A DNA stretch of 64,000 bases, taken from positions 62,001 to 126,000 of the forward strand of contig UQSF01000002.1 of the NCBI GenBank assembly GCA_900543625.1, in the 5' to 3' direction. The notes under the pieces were generated by a model. That model did no database searches, was not told the origin of the DNA, and saw only the letters and a list, made by a program, of their open reading frames with translations. A program made the position numbers and the translations under genes. Shown here piece after piece: positions 34,430-42,382 of the stretch (positions are counted from its first letter, which is position 1; each line of letters starts with the position of its first letter). The DNA is from an uncultured Eubacteriales bacterium. Lineage in GTDB: Bacteria; Bacillota; Clostridia; Oscillospirales; Oscillospiraceae.

Positions 34430-35266
34430 ATGGACGTCATCTATCTCGATCGCCTGTTCGGGCTCAATCTGCTGCTCGACTACTGCCTTGTGCTCGCGTC
34501 CGCACGCGTGTGCGGCGTGGTGCTGCGCCGCGCTCGGTATCTGCTCGCGGCGGTCACGGGCGCGCTGTACGCAGCGGTCATGGTGCTGCCCGGGTGCGGC
34601 TGGCTCGGCAGCGGCGCGATGAAGCTCGCGCTCGGCGCGGCCATGGCGCTCATCGCCTTCGGCGGCGAGGCGCACTGGGCGCGGTGCGCGGTGGTGTTTT
34701 TCGCGGTTTCCGCCGCGTTTGGCGGCGCGGTATACGCAGCGAGCATGCTCGCGGGCGTGTCGCCGGGCAGCGGTGCGCTCGTGACGGTGTCCGGCCGGGT
34801 GCTGGCGCTGTCATTTGCCGTGTGCTATGCGGCCGTGTCGACGGTGTTCCGGCGGCGGGCAAAGACCGCCGCGCGCGAAGTGCGCACCGTGACGGTCACA
34901 CTCGCCGGACGCAGCACGAGCGTCCGCGCTCTGCGCGACAGCGGAAACGACCTGCATGACCCGGTGTCGGGTCTGCCGGCGGCCGTGGTCGAGCGTGCGG
35001 CGGTCCTGCCGCTGTTTCCGGCGCTGCACGCGCTGCCGGACGACGCGGTGCAGACGCTGACGGTGCTCGGCGCGCTGCCGGAATGCACCGGGCGGGTCGT
35101 ACTGCTGCCGTACCGCGCGGTGGGCGTGACGGGTGCGCTGCTGCCGGCGTTTCGGCCGGACAGCGTGATGATCGACGGCGCGCCGGAGCCGATGCTGCTG
35201 GCCCTGAGCGCACAGGCGCTCACATCCGACGGGGCATTTTCCATGGTGCTGCCGCCAAAAAACTGA
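34430..35266 (+). CDS. spoIIGA: sigma-E processing peptidase SpoIIGA
   Basis: Septal membrane aspartic protease that removes the pro-sequence of sigma-E in the mother cell, triggered from the forespore. 278 residues: five N-terminal transmembrane helices ([20 protein letters not shown] start is typical) and a cytoplasmic protease half with the active-site Asp in [12 protein letters not shown] and the partner segment [10 protein letters not shown]. Its gene lies 11 bp before sigE, the classic arrangement. No ribosome site is seen before the ATG, hinting at leaderless translation. Confidence 0.93.
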   Translation: MDVIYLDRLFGLNLLLDYCLVLASARVCGVVLRRARYLLAAVTGALYAAVMVLPGCGWLGSGAMKLALGAAMALIAFGGEAHWARCAVVFFAVSAAFGGAVYAASMLAGVSPGSGALVTVSGRVLALSFAVCYAAVSTVFRRRAKTAAREVRTVTVTLAGRSTSVRALRDSGNDLHDPVSGLPAAVVERAAVLPLFPALHALPDDAVQTLTVLGALPECTGRVVLLPYRAVGVTGALLPAFRPDSVMIDGAPEPMLLALSAQALTSDGAFSMVLPPKN

Positions 35267-35277
35267 GGAGGGGTTTT

Positions 35278-36003
35278 GTGCCGAAATTATCGGAAAGACT
35301 GCGTATGCTCTGGATGGCGCTGCGGCTGCGGCTGCGCGGCGGTGCGCCGGGGGTGTTTTACATCGGCGGAAGCGATACCATGCCCGCCCCGCTCGAGCGT
35401 GAGGCCGAGCAGCAGGCCATCCGCGCACTCACCGCCGGGAGCGAGGACGCCGCGTCACTGCTCATCGAGCACAACCTGCGGCTGGTGGTGTACATCGCGC
35501 GCCGGTTTGAAAACACCGGCATCCACATCGAGGATCTGATCTCGATCGGCACGATCGGGCTCGTCAAGGCCATCCACACCTTCAAGCCGGACAAGAACAT
35601 CAAGCTTGCGACCTACGCCTCGCGCTGCATCGAAAACGAGATCCTCATGTATCTGCGCAAATGCAGCGCCCAGAAAACAGAGGTGAGCATTGACGAGCCG
35701 CTCAACACCGACTGGGACGGCAACGAGCTGCTGCTCTCGGACATCCTCGGCACGGACGCCGACGCCGTGAGCCGCCCGCTCGAAGACGATGCCGAGCGCA
35801 CCATGCTCCTGCACGCCATCGAGACGCTGTGCGAGCGCGACCGGCGCATCATCCTGCTGCGTTTCGGCATCGGCGGCACGCACGAGGCGACGCAAAAGGA
35901 GGTCGCAGACCTGCTCGGCATCTCACAGAGCTACATCAGCCGGCTCGAAAAGCGCATCATCGCGCACCTGCGGCAGGAGATGCTCCGGCAGATGCAGTGC
36001 TGA
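35278..36003 (+). CDS. sigE: RNA polymerase sporulation sigma factor sigma-E (pro-form)
   Basis: Directs early mother-cell transcription in sporulation. 241 residues from the GTG at 35278 (GAGGAGGGG upstream). A pro-sequence of about 30 residues ends near [14 protein letters not shown], matching the B. subtilis cleavage region. Region 2 has [20 protein letters not shown] and [14 protein letters not shown]; region 2.4 [16 protein letters not shown]; region 4.2 [23 protein letters not shown]. Cotranscribed with spoIIGA. Confidence 0.97.
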   Translation: MPKLSERLRMLWMALRLRLRGGAPGVFYIGGSDTMPAPLEREAEQQAIRALTAGSEDAASLLIEHNLRLVVYIARRFENTGIHIEDLISIGTIGLVKAIHTFKPDKNIKLATYASRCIENEILMYLRKCSAQKTEVSIDEPLNTDWDGNELLLSDILGTDADAVSRPLEDDAERTMLLHAIETLCERDRRIILLRFGIGGTHEATQKEVADLLGISQSYISRLEKRIIAHLRQEMLRQMQC

Positions 36004-36007
36004 AAAC

Positions 36008-36047
36008 GTCCAAAGCGGCGGCTCCGGTCAGAGCCGCCGCTTTGGAC
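36008..36047. terminator. bidirectional terminator between sigE and znuB
   Basis: 17-bp perfect stem (GTCCAAAGCGGCGGCTC and complement, 6-nt loop), then ATTTTTTC on the plus strand. Confidence 0.87.
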
Positions 36048-36048
36048 A

Positions 36049-36873
36049 TCATTTTTTCACGCGGCACATGATCCGCTGCACACCGCAAAAGAGCAGAAAC
36101 ACCACGAGATCGACCACCACGACGCTCGCGCCGGACGGCGTCTCGAACACGTAGGACAGCACCATGCCGAGCAGGAAATTCACCACCGACACCACAGCCG
36201 CGCAGATCGTGACCGAGCGGAACGTGCCGAACACGCGCATTGCCGTCAGCGCCGGGAAGATGATGAGGCTCGAGATGAGCAGCGCGCCCATCATGCGCAT
36301 ACCGAGCACGATCGTGACCGCCGTGAGCACCGCGAGGAGCATATTGTACGCCTGCGTGTGCACGCCCGTCGCGCGTGAGAACGTCTCGTCAAAGGTGACG
36401 GCGAAAATGCGCGGATAGCACAGCACGAACAGCGCCAGCACCGCCGCCGACAGGATCAGACTCAGGCGCAGGTCGGCCGACGACAGCGACAGGATGCTGC
36501 CGAACATATAGTTATTCACGTCGGTATTCATGCCGCTCGTAACGGATACGGTCATCACGCCGATGGCCAGTGCGCTGCTCGAGAGCAGCGCGATCGCGGC
36601 GTCACCCTTGAGCTTGCCGCTCTGCGACAGGCGCAGCAGCAAAAACGCCGCCACGACCACGACCGGCACCGCCACCGCCAGCGGCGCAAGATTGAACGCC
36701 GCTGCGATCGCAAGTGCGCCAAAGCCGACGTGACTCAGTCCGTCGCCGATCATGGAGTAGCGCTTGAGCACGAGCGACACGCCCAGAAGCGACGCGCACA
36801 GCGACACCAGCACGCCCACCACGAGCGCGCGCACGAGAAACGGATACGACAGCATCTCCAGAATGATCTTCAT
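36049..36873 (-). CDS. znuB: zinc ABC transporter permease
   Basis: 274 residues, ABC-3 family, about eight transmembrane helices. Conserved start RALVVGVLVSLCASLLGVSL and VLKRYSMIGDGLSHVGFGA, and the EAA-like coupling segment FDETFSRATGVHTQAYN. Imports Zn2+ (or Mn2+) with ZnuA and ZnuC. ATGA overlap with znuC. Zinc rather than manganese is supported by the Fur-type regulator at the head of the operon and the His-rich loop in ZnuA. Confidence 0.93.
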   Translation of the reverse strand: MKIILEMLSYPFLVRALVVGVLVSLCASLLGVSLVLKRYSMIGDGLSHVGFGALAIAAAFNLAPLAVAVPVVVVAAFLLLRLSQSGKLKGDAAIALLSSSALAIGVMTVSVTSGMNTDVNNYMFGSILSLSSADLRLSLILSAAVLALFVLCYPRIFAVTFDETFSRATGVHTQAYNMLLAVLTAVTIVLGMRMMGALLISSLIIFPALTAMRVFGTFRSVTICAAVVSVVNFLLGMVLSYVFETPSGASVVVVDLVVFLLFCGVQRIMCRVKK

Positions 36874-37577
36874 ACCTTCCGCCCTCCCAGAAACCGGCGC
36901 GCGGCATCGCTCTGCTTATAGTCCGCCGCCGTGCCGTAAAACAACTGCTGATGGCCGAGGTGCAGCACGTGCGTGGCATAGCGCAGCGCGGCGTCAATGT
37001 CATGCGTGACCATGATGACGGTGATGTCGCTGCAGAGGTTGACGAGCTTGATGAGGTTATACAGCTCCCCCGTCGCCACGGGGTCAAGCCCCGTGACCGG
37101 CTCGTCGAGCAGGAGGAGCTTGCGCGTGGCGCACAGGGCGCGCGCGAGCAGCACGCGCTGCTGCTGACCGCCGGAGAGCGCCTGATAGCTGCGGTTGGCC
37201 AGATCCTCGATACCCATGCGCTCCATGTTCTCCTGCGCACGGGCGCGGTCGGCGCGGGAATAAAACGCGCGGCCGCGCATCTGGTTGATGCAGCCCGAGC
37301 GCACGACCTCCGCCACGCTTGCCGGAAAGTCGCGCTGGAGCTGCGTCTGCTGCGGCAGATAGCCGATCTCGTTGCGCACGAGCCCGTCGCCGAGCGTAAT
37401 GCTGCCCTGCTCCGGTGCCTTGAGACCGAGCAGTCCCTTGATGAGCGTGGACTTGCCGGAGCCGTTTTCGCCGACCACGCACAGCAGATCGCCGCGCGAG
37501 ACCGTGAAGTTCACATCGCGCAGCACCGTCTGCCCATCGTAGCCGAGGCAGACGTGTTCACAAGTAATAAGTGCCAT
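36870..37577 (-). CDS. znuC: zinc ABC transporter ATP-binding protein
   Basis: 235 residues. Walker A GENGSGKSTLIKG, Q-loop YLPQQTQLQRDFPASV, signature LSGGQQQRVLLARAL, Walker B LLLLDEPVTGLDP, switch His in VMVTHDIDAALRYA-type segment. Energises uptake by ZnuB. Begins 2 bp after the znuA stop and overlaps znuB. Confidence 0.95.
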   Translation of the reverse strand: MALITCEHVCLGYDGQTVLRDVNFTVSRGDLLCVVGENGSGKSTLIKGLLGLKAPEQGSITLGDGLVRNEIGYLPQQTQLQRDFPASVAEVVRSGCINQMRGRAFYSRADRARAQENMERMGIEDLANRSYQALSGGQQQRVLLARALCATRKLLLLDEPVTGLDPVATGELYNLIKLVNLCSDITVIMVTHDIDAALRYATHVLHLGHQQLFYGTAADYKQSDAARRFLGGRKV

Positions 37578-37579
37578 CG

Positions 37580-38545
37580 TTAATTCAATGCCTCCCGCAG
37601 CGCCTGCACGTTGCGCTCCATAAGCTGCAGGTACGTCGCGCCGTCTGCAAATGCCTGCGCCGTCACGTTGTGACAGGTCGCAAACTCCAGTTTTTTCGCG
37701 CCCGTGGCCTCGCAGATCGTGTCGGCGAGCTTACCGTTCGACAGCTCGATCGTGAACACGACCGGGATGCCCTCCGCGCGCACCTTGTCAATCAGAAACG
37801 CCACCGTGGCCGCCGAGGGCTCGGCCGCGTCCGCGCAGCCGGGATAGGCGGCGTAATAGTCCAGTCCATAGGCGTCGGAAAAGTACCGCAGTGGGAACCG
37901 GTCAGCAAAAACTACGGTTTTTCGCGCTGCATGCTCCACTACATCCTGAAATTCCGCATCTAACTGGTTTAATTTCTCCACATAGTCCCCACAGCGCTGC
38001 GCATACTGCGCCGCGTGCGCGCTGTCCGCCGCCGAGAACGTGTCGCAAAGCTTCCGGCAGATGCGTGCGGCGTTGCGCGGAGACGTCCAGACGTGCTCAT
38101 CGAGCTCTTCCTCTTCCTCGTCCTCCTCATCATGGTCATGCCCGTGCCGTTCGGCCTGCATTCCCTCGACGGTCTCCTCGTGCAGCAGCTCAACGCAGTC
38201 CATGAGCGTCACGACACGCAGATCGGGGTTATCCACTCCCTCGAGCACCGTCTGCACCCACGCATCCGACTCGCCGCCGACGTAGATGAACACATCGGCA
38301 TTGCGGATGGCGATGATGTCCTTCGGCGTCGGCTCATAGGCGTGCACCTCACAGCCGGGGCGCAGCAGCATCGTAACCGACACATCGTCCCCGCCGACCT
38401 GCCGCGCAAAGTCATAGGGCGCAAAGATCGTCGTGACGACATGGAGCTTGCCATCGTCTGCATCCGGGTTTTTCTGCACCGCGCAGCCGGACAGCGCCGA
38501 CACCGCCAGCACAGCCGAGAGCAGCACACATAAGATCTTACGCAT
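37580..38545 (-). CDS. znuA: zinc-binding lipoprotein of the ABC transporter
   Basis: Captures Zn2+ outside the membrane. 321 residues, cluster A-I fold. Lipobox ALSGC (Cys at about residue 20), N-lobe metal His in EVHAYEPTPKDI, a His/Asp/Glu-rich flexible loop (HGHDHDEEDEEEEELDEH, about 135-152) typical of zinc-specific ZnuA, then DEHVWTSP and DRFPLRYFSDAYGLDYYA with further ligands. The start at 38545 gives a clean signal peptide and overlaps zur by 8 bp; longer in-frame sequence is shadow. Confidence 0.94.
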   Translation of the reverse strand: MRKILCVLLSAVLAVSALSGCAVQKNPDADDGKLHVVTTIFAPYDFARQVGGDDVSVTMLLRPGCEVHAYEPTPKDIIAIRNADVFIYVGGESDAWVQTVLEGVDNPDLRVVTLMDCVELLHEETVEGMQAERHGHDHDEEDEEEEELDEHVWTSPRNAARICRKLCDTFSAADSAHAAQYAQRCGDYVEKLNQLDAEFQDVVEHAARKTVVFADRFPLRYFSDAYGLDYYAAYPGCADAAEPSAATVAFLIDKVRAEGIPVVFTIELSNGKLADTICEATGAKKLEFATCHNVTAQAFADGATYLQLMERNVQALREALN

Positions 38546-38951
38546 GGCCGCCCCGCTTTCCGCCGCAGGCGGCGCACGTGCCGTAGATCGTCGTGCTGCG
38601 CCCGTCGACCGTGAAGCCCGCCGCGCGCAGCAGGTCTGCCTGCAGCGCGTCGGAGACGCCGGTGTCAAGATGGATCAGCCGCCCGCAGCCGACGCATTTT
38701 AAGTGCAGGTGCGCATCGCAGTGACCGGGGTCCATGGCCTGATAGGCCGCGCTCCCGCCGCTCTCGGGCGCGAAGCGGCGCACCGTGCCCTCCTCGACCA
38801 GCCGGTCAAGCGCGCGGTAGACCGTGCTGCGTCCGGGCGCAGCGTCGCCCATGGCTGTGAGCAGCTGCTCGACCGTGAACTGCTTGTCCGCGTGCGCAGA
38901 CAAAAACGCCAGCAGCGCACAGCGCTGCTGCGTGTGATAACTATTTCGCAT
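38538..38951 (-). CDS. zur: Fur family metal-responsive repressor, probably Zur
   Basis: 137 residues. Winged-helix DNA-binding domain with QFTVEQLLTAMGDAAPGRSTVYRALDRLVEEGTV, then the dimerisation domain with metal site HCDAHLHLKCVGCGRLIHLD and a C-terminal CAACGG; the two CxxC pairs form the structural zinc site. First gene of zur-znuA-znuC-znuB, so it very likely represses this operon when zinc is plentiful. A palindrome at 38963 lies between its promoter and start. Fur or PerR identity is less likely given the context. Confidence 0.92.
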   Translation of the reverse strand: MRNSYHTQQRCALLAFLSAHADKQFTVEQLLTAMGDAAPGRSTVYRALDRLVEEGTVRRFAPESGGSAAYQAMDPGHCDAHLHLKCVGCGRLIHLDTGVSDALQADLLRAAGFTVDGRSTTIYGTCAACGGKRGGHA

Positions 38952-38962
38952 GATTCGCCTCC

Positions 38963-38985
38963 AAATCGGGAATCAGTCCCGAATT
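38963..38985 (-). promoter_or_regulatory. candidate Zur operator
   Basis: Inverted repeat AAATCGGGA - ATCAG - TCCCGAATT (one mismatch in nine pairs), between the -10 element and the zur start. Its AAATCG...CGAtTT arms resemble Fur-family Zur boxes. Confidence 0.5.
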
Positions 38986-38993
38986 CAAACCGT

Positions 38994-39022
38994 AGCATAC
39001 ACGTACTTTGCCCGTCTGTCAA
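38994..39022 (-). promoter_or_regulatory. sigma-70 promoter of zur-znuACB
   Basis: Perfect TTGACA, 17 bp, TATGCT on the minus strand, about 43 bp upstream of the zur ATG. Confidence 0.87.
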
Positions 39023-39035
39023 GGGAAAACTGCAA

Positions 39036-39068
39036 AAATCCCGCCGGACGCAATGTCCGGCGGGATTT
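39036..39068 (-). terminator. intrinsic terminator of carD
   Basis: 14-bp perfect stem (AAATCCCGCCGGAC and complement, 5-nt loop) followed on the minus strand by TTTTTGC, 12 bp after the carD stop. Confidence 0.88.
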
Positions 39069-39080
39069 CCAACTTCCGAT

Positions 39081-39608
39081 TCAGGCAAGGGCGGCTTCCG
39101 GCTCGCCCGCGTCACCGAGCGCATCACTGATGAACTGCGGCACCTGTTCGCGCGTCATACCCAGCGCAACGGCCAGCTCCCCGTGGAGCATCTCCTCGGC
39201 GCGCTTCATATAGCGCTCGTCGACGAGGCCGAGCTTCTTGCCCCGCTCGATCATCCGGCAGCGCTTGGCGCGCACGTCCTTGATCAGCTGCAGAAGGTCA
39301 GCACAGGTATAGTTCTGGAGGCAGTGCTGATAGTGCTCATTGAGGAAACGGAGATTGGCGTTTTCATAGACCTCCGCGGTCATCGCCGGGATGCGGTCAA
39401 TGAGCGCCAGCGCCTCCTCGCGCGAGATCACCGGGCGCATGAACACCTTGCTGTCCACAGGCGTGAACACCTTCCCCTCGCGGTAAATGGGCGCAAGCGT
39501 ATAGTAATCGCGGTGCTTGTCCACACCGGAGATCTTCGGCGTGCCGATCTCCTCCACGCGGCAGACGCCCTCGTTTCCATACACGATCAATTGACCAATC
39601 TCGTACAT
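39081..39608 (-). CDS. carD: CarD family transcriptional regulator
   Basis: 175 residues. N-terminal Tudor-like RNA-polymerase-interacting domain (MYEIGQLIVYGNEGVCRVEEI, about 1-60) and a C-terminal helical domain that contacts the upstream edge of the transcription bubble (KRCRMIERGKKLGLVDERYM). CarD proteins stabilise open complexes. The start at 39608 has GGAGG upstream and matches the family N-terminus; a longer in-frame reading is shadow. Monocistronic with own promoter and terminator. Confidence 0.93.
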   Translation of the reverse strand: MYEIGQLIVYGNEGVCRVEEIGTPKISGVDKHRDYYTLAPIYREGKVFTPVDSKVFMRPVISREEALALIDRIPAMTAEVYENANLRFLNEHYQHCLQNYTCADLLQLIKDVRAKRCRMIERGKKLGLVDERYMKRAEEMLHGELAVALGMTREQVPQFISDALGDAGEPEAALA

Positions 39609-39699
39609 TTGACTATCCTTTCCTCCGCCAAGCCTCAAAAACAAACAAATCGGGCGGCCATGCGGCCGCACTGCGGCCGCAAACCTGCCCCCTTGAAGT

Positions 39700-39728
39700 A
39701 GTGTAACACAAATTTTGAGAAAATGTAA
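39700..39728 (-). promoter_or_regulatory. promoter of carD
   Basis: TTACAT, 17 bp, TACACT on the minus strand; about 85-nt leader. Confidence 0.6.
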
Positions 39729-39747
39729 GCTTTTTTTCATTTAGGTC

Positions 39748-39775
39748 TTGATTTTTTTGTGAAACCGGATAGAAT
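39748..39775 (+). promoter_or_regulatory. promoter of the Ada-like zinc-domain gene
   Basis: TTGATT, 16 bp, TAGAAT, divergent from the carD promoter. Confidence 0.65.
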
Positions 39776-39842
39776 AAACAATTTACAGAGCAAAACGACG
39801 CAATGAGCGCGCACATTTGCCGCCAAAGGGAGGAAGAACGGA

Positions 39843-40358
39843 ATGCAGATCGAATGGCGCCGTATCTGGAAGGTACTGCTGGGCTGCGTGTGCACCGCCG
39901 CCGGTATCGCCCTGCTCGCCTGCGGGCAGCTCAGCTGGGGTCTTACCGCGCTGGAGGCGGCCGTGCTGCTGCTCGCATTGCAGTACGCACCGCGCGGCAC
40001 ACGGCTTTGGAAAACGTGGTGGTTCGTGGAGCTGGTGCTCGCGCTCGCCGTCACGGCGGGATGGGCAGGCGTCGCCACCATCCGCGAGGTGCGTTCGCCG
40101 GCGCAGGCCGTCGTCATCACGACCGAGCGCAACGTGCCGCCCGAGACCGCAGCCCCGGTGCCGACCGCCGCACCCAAACAGCCGCAGACGACCGCCGCAG
40201 TGGATGCCGCCTACATCGGCAACCGCAACTCCATGAAATATCACCGCGCCGGCTGCAGATACGCAGCGCAGGTCAAAGCGGAAAACCGCATCGGCTTTGA
40301 CAGCGCCGAGCAGGCGCTGACCGCGGGCTACACACCCTGCGGCGCGTGCAAGCCGTAA
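39843..40358 (+). CDS. membrane protein with C-terminal Ada-type metal-binding-like domain
   Basis: 171 residues. Two to three N-terminal transmembrane helices (about 8-80), a Thr/Pro/Ala linker (about 95-120), and a C-terminal domain with YIGNRNSMKYHRAGCRYA and GYTPCGACKP. This Cys/His spacing resembles the Ada_Zn_binding or excalibur-type modules seen at the end of secreted nucleases and surface proteins. No methyltransferase or nuclease part is present. GGGAGG lies nine bases before the ATG. Function unknown; possibly a surface metal- or nucleic-acid-binding module. Confidence 0.75.
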   Translation: MQIEWRRIWKVLLGCVCTAAGIALLACGQLSWGLTALEAAVLLLALQYAPRGTRLWKTWWFVELVLALAVTAGWAGVATIREVRSPAQAVVITTERNVPPETAAPVPTAAPKQPQTTAAVDAAYIGNRNSMKYHRAGCRYAAQVKAENRIGFDSAEQALTAGYTPCGACKP

Positions 40359-40365
40359 ACAGCAG

Positions 40366-40400
40366 AAAACCGCGCTCCCGTGTTTCGGGAGCGCGGTTTT
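40366..40400. terminator. terminator between the Ada-like gene and glyA
   Basis: 15-bp perfect stem (AAAACCGCGCTCCCG and complement, 5-nt loop), T5 tail on plus and A4 on the other side, so it may work in both directions. Confidence 0.88.
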
Positions 40401-40405
40401 TAAGG

Positions 40406-40456
40406 CTGTCAAAACGTGTTGCTTTTTGACAAAGGGGTTTGCGGCCTGACTGCAGC
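40406..40456 (+). repeat. truncated copy C of the structured intergenic element
   Basis: About 51 bp matching the first quarter of copies A and B, starting at CTGTCA and ending ...GCGGCCTGACTGCAGC, immediately before the glyA stop. Its first hairpin is imperfect (one mismatch and one G-U), and there is only one terminator hairpin, on its left side. Confidence 0.8.
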
Positions 40457-41704
40457 TTACGCCTGCAGATCCGGATAGAGCGGGAAGCGCGCGCACAGGT
40501 CGAGCACCTGCGCCCGCACGGACGCAACGGCGTCCTCGCCCTCATCGACCAGACGGCAGATGAGCGCGCCGATCTGACGCATCTCCTCCTCGCCCATGCC
40601 GCGGGTCGTGACGGCCGGCGTACCCAGACGCACGCCGCTCGTGACGCGCACGGACTGCGTCTCGTTCGGGATGGTGTTCTTGTTGGCGGTGATGTTCGCC
40701 GCGTCGAGCAGATCCTGCATCTGCGCACCGGTGCGGCCGCGGCTGAAAACGTCGGCCAGCATGAGATGATTATCCGTGCCGCCGGAGACCAGACGGATGC
40801 CGCCCTGCTGCAGCGTCTCGGCGAGCACGGCGGCATTCTTGACCACCTGCTGCTGATAGGTGCGGAAGGCCGGCTGCAGCGCCTCACCGAAGCAGACCGC
40901 CTTGCCGGCGATGACGTGCATGAGCGGGCCGCCCTGCGTGCCGGGGAAGACGGCGCTGTCGATCTTCTTGGCCAGCTCGTCGCGGCAGAGGATGATCGCG
41001 CCGCGCGGGCCGCGCAGCGTCTTGTGCGTCGTGCAGGTGACGACGTCGGCATACGGCACGGGGCTCGGGTGCACGCCTGCAGCGACCAGACCGCCGATGT
41101 GCGCCATGTCGACCATCAGGTACGCGCCGACGGAATCGGCGACCTGACGGAAGCGCGCAAAGTCGATCACGCGCGGATACGCGCTCGCACCGGCGATGAT
41201 GAGCTTCGGGCGGACCTCCTCAGCCGTGCGCGCAAGCGCCTCATAGTCGATGGTCTCGGTCTCGGGGTCAACGCCGTAGAAATGCGCCTCAAAATATTTC
41301 CCGGACAAAGACGCCTTGCTGCCATGCGTCAGATGTCCGCCGTGGGAGAGGTTCATGCCGAGGATCCGGTCGCCCGGCTGCAGCAGCGCCGCATACACGG
41401 CCATATTCGCCTGCGAGCCGGAGTGTGGCTGGACGTTTGCGTGGTCCGCGCCGAACAGCCGCGTCACGCGCTCGATCGCCAGGCGCTCGACCTCATCGAC
41501 GTACTCGCAGCCGCCGTAGTAGCGCGCGCCGGGATAGCCCTCGGCGTATTTGTTCGTCAGGTGGCTGCCAACAGCCTCCATGACGGCCTGACTCGTGAAA
41601 TTCTCGGACGCGATCAGCTCCAGATGGTCGCGCTGGCGCTCCAGCTCGCGCGCCATGGAAGCATACAGCTCCGGGTCTGCCTGCATCAGGTGTGCATAAT
41701 CCAT
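40457..41704 (-). CDS. glyA: serine hydroxymethyltransferase
   Basis: PLP enzyme converting serine + tetrahydrofolate to glycine + methylene-tetrahydrofolate. 415 residues. Conserved [19 protein letters not shown], the [12 protein letters not shown] region, and the PLP lysine in [16 protein letters not shown]. The start at 41704 has GGAGG nine bases upstream and gives the normal length; an in-frame upstream opening is not supported. Single gene; its 3' end abuts repeat copy C, which may supply the terminator hairpin. Confidence 0.97.
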   Translation of the reverse strand: MDYAHLMQADPELYASMARELERQRDHLELIASENFTSQAVMEAVGSHLTNKYAEGYPGARYYGGCEYVDEVERLAIERVTRLFGADHANVQPHSGSQANMAVYAALLQPGDRILGMNLSHGGHLTHGSKASLSGKYFEAHFYGVDPETETIDYEALARTAEEVRPKLIIAGASAYPRVIDFARFRQVADSVGAYLMVDMAHIGGLVAAGVHPSPVPYADVVTCTTHKTLRGPRGAIILCRDELAKKIDSAVFPGTQGGPLMHVIAGKAVCFGEALQPAFRTYQQQVVKNAAVLAETLQQGGIRLVSGGTDNHLMLADVFSRGRTGAQMQDLLDAANITANKNTIPNETQSVRVTSGVRLGTPAVTTRGMGEEEMRQIGALICRLVDEGEDAVASVRAQVLDLCARFPLYPDLQA

Positions 41705-41741
41705 ATCGGGAACCTCCGTTATTGTCAATTTTCGCCCTATT

Positions 41742-41771
41742 AGTGTATCATGGATCCCATGTATTTTACAA
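41742..41771 (-). promoter_or_regulatory. possible promoter of glyA
   Basis: TTGTAA, 18 bp, TACACT on the minus strand; moderate match. Confidence 0.45.
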
Positions 41772-41822
41772 GTGGACGCGGCATAGATTAAAGTATCGCG
41801 TTTTTCTCCGAGGTGAGGCAAG

Positions 41823-42299
41823 TTGAACAAATGGAGCGCGCTGCGCCCTTATCTTTTCTTCGTCGTGCTCGCGCTGGCCGTCGGCGGCGCGGCAGGTGCC
41901 GCCGCACGCGCTGGGATGGAGGCCTATGACCTGCTGACCAAGCCGCCCGCCACACCGCCGGACCGGCTGTTTCCGGTCGTGTGGACGCTGCTCTATCTGC
42001 TCATGGGCATCGCCATGGGGCGCGTCTGGCGCGCCGTCTCCGGCAGTGCGCGCAGGCAGGCAGCCGCACTCTGGTGCGTCCAGCTCGGCGTCAACGGTTT
42101 TTGGCCGGTGGTGTTTTTCCTGTGGCAGGAGCACGGTGCGGCGTTTTTCCTGCTCGCGGGGCTGATCGCGCTCGTGCTGGCGATGAGCGCGCAGTTTTCC
42201 CGCCGCGATCCGGCGGCAGCGTGGCTGTGCGTGCCGTATCTCCTGTGGCTGCTGTTCGCGGCGTACCTGAACCTCGGCGTCTGGCTGCTCAACCGGTGA
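41823..42299 (+). CDS. TspO/MBR family protein
   Basis: 158 residues, five transmembrane helices. Family motifs: [23 protein letters not shown] (the WxxLY-type loop), [20 protein letters not shown] and the final [11 protein letters not shown]. Bacterial TspO binds porphyrins and can degrade protoporphyrin. The start is a TTG with GAGGTGAGG upstream; no ATG gives the full first helix. A weak promoter overlaps the divergent glyA -35. Confidence 0.9.
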   Translation: MNKWSALRPYLFFVVLALAVGGAAGAAARAGMEAYDLLTKPPATPPDRLFPVVWTLLYLLMGIAMGRVWRAVSGSARRQAAALWCVQLGVNGFWPVVFFLWQEHGAAFFLLAGLIALVLAMSAQFSRRDPAAAWLCVPYLLWLLFAAYLNLGVWLLNR

Positions 42300-42330
42300 A
42301 ATCCGGGTAATGCCTCGGTCAAGATTGTGT

Positions 42331-42359
42331 TTGCATGGGTCGGGAAATTGTGGTACACT
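42331..42359 (+). promoter_or_regulatory. promoter of the EEP-family gene
   Basis: TTGCAT, 17 bp, TACACT. Confidence 0.6.
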
Positions 42360-42382
42360 GCCCCAGAGGAGGGGATCACCCC

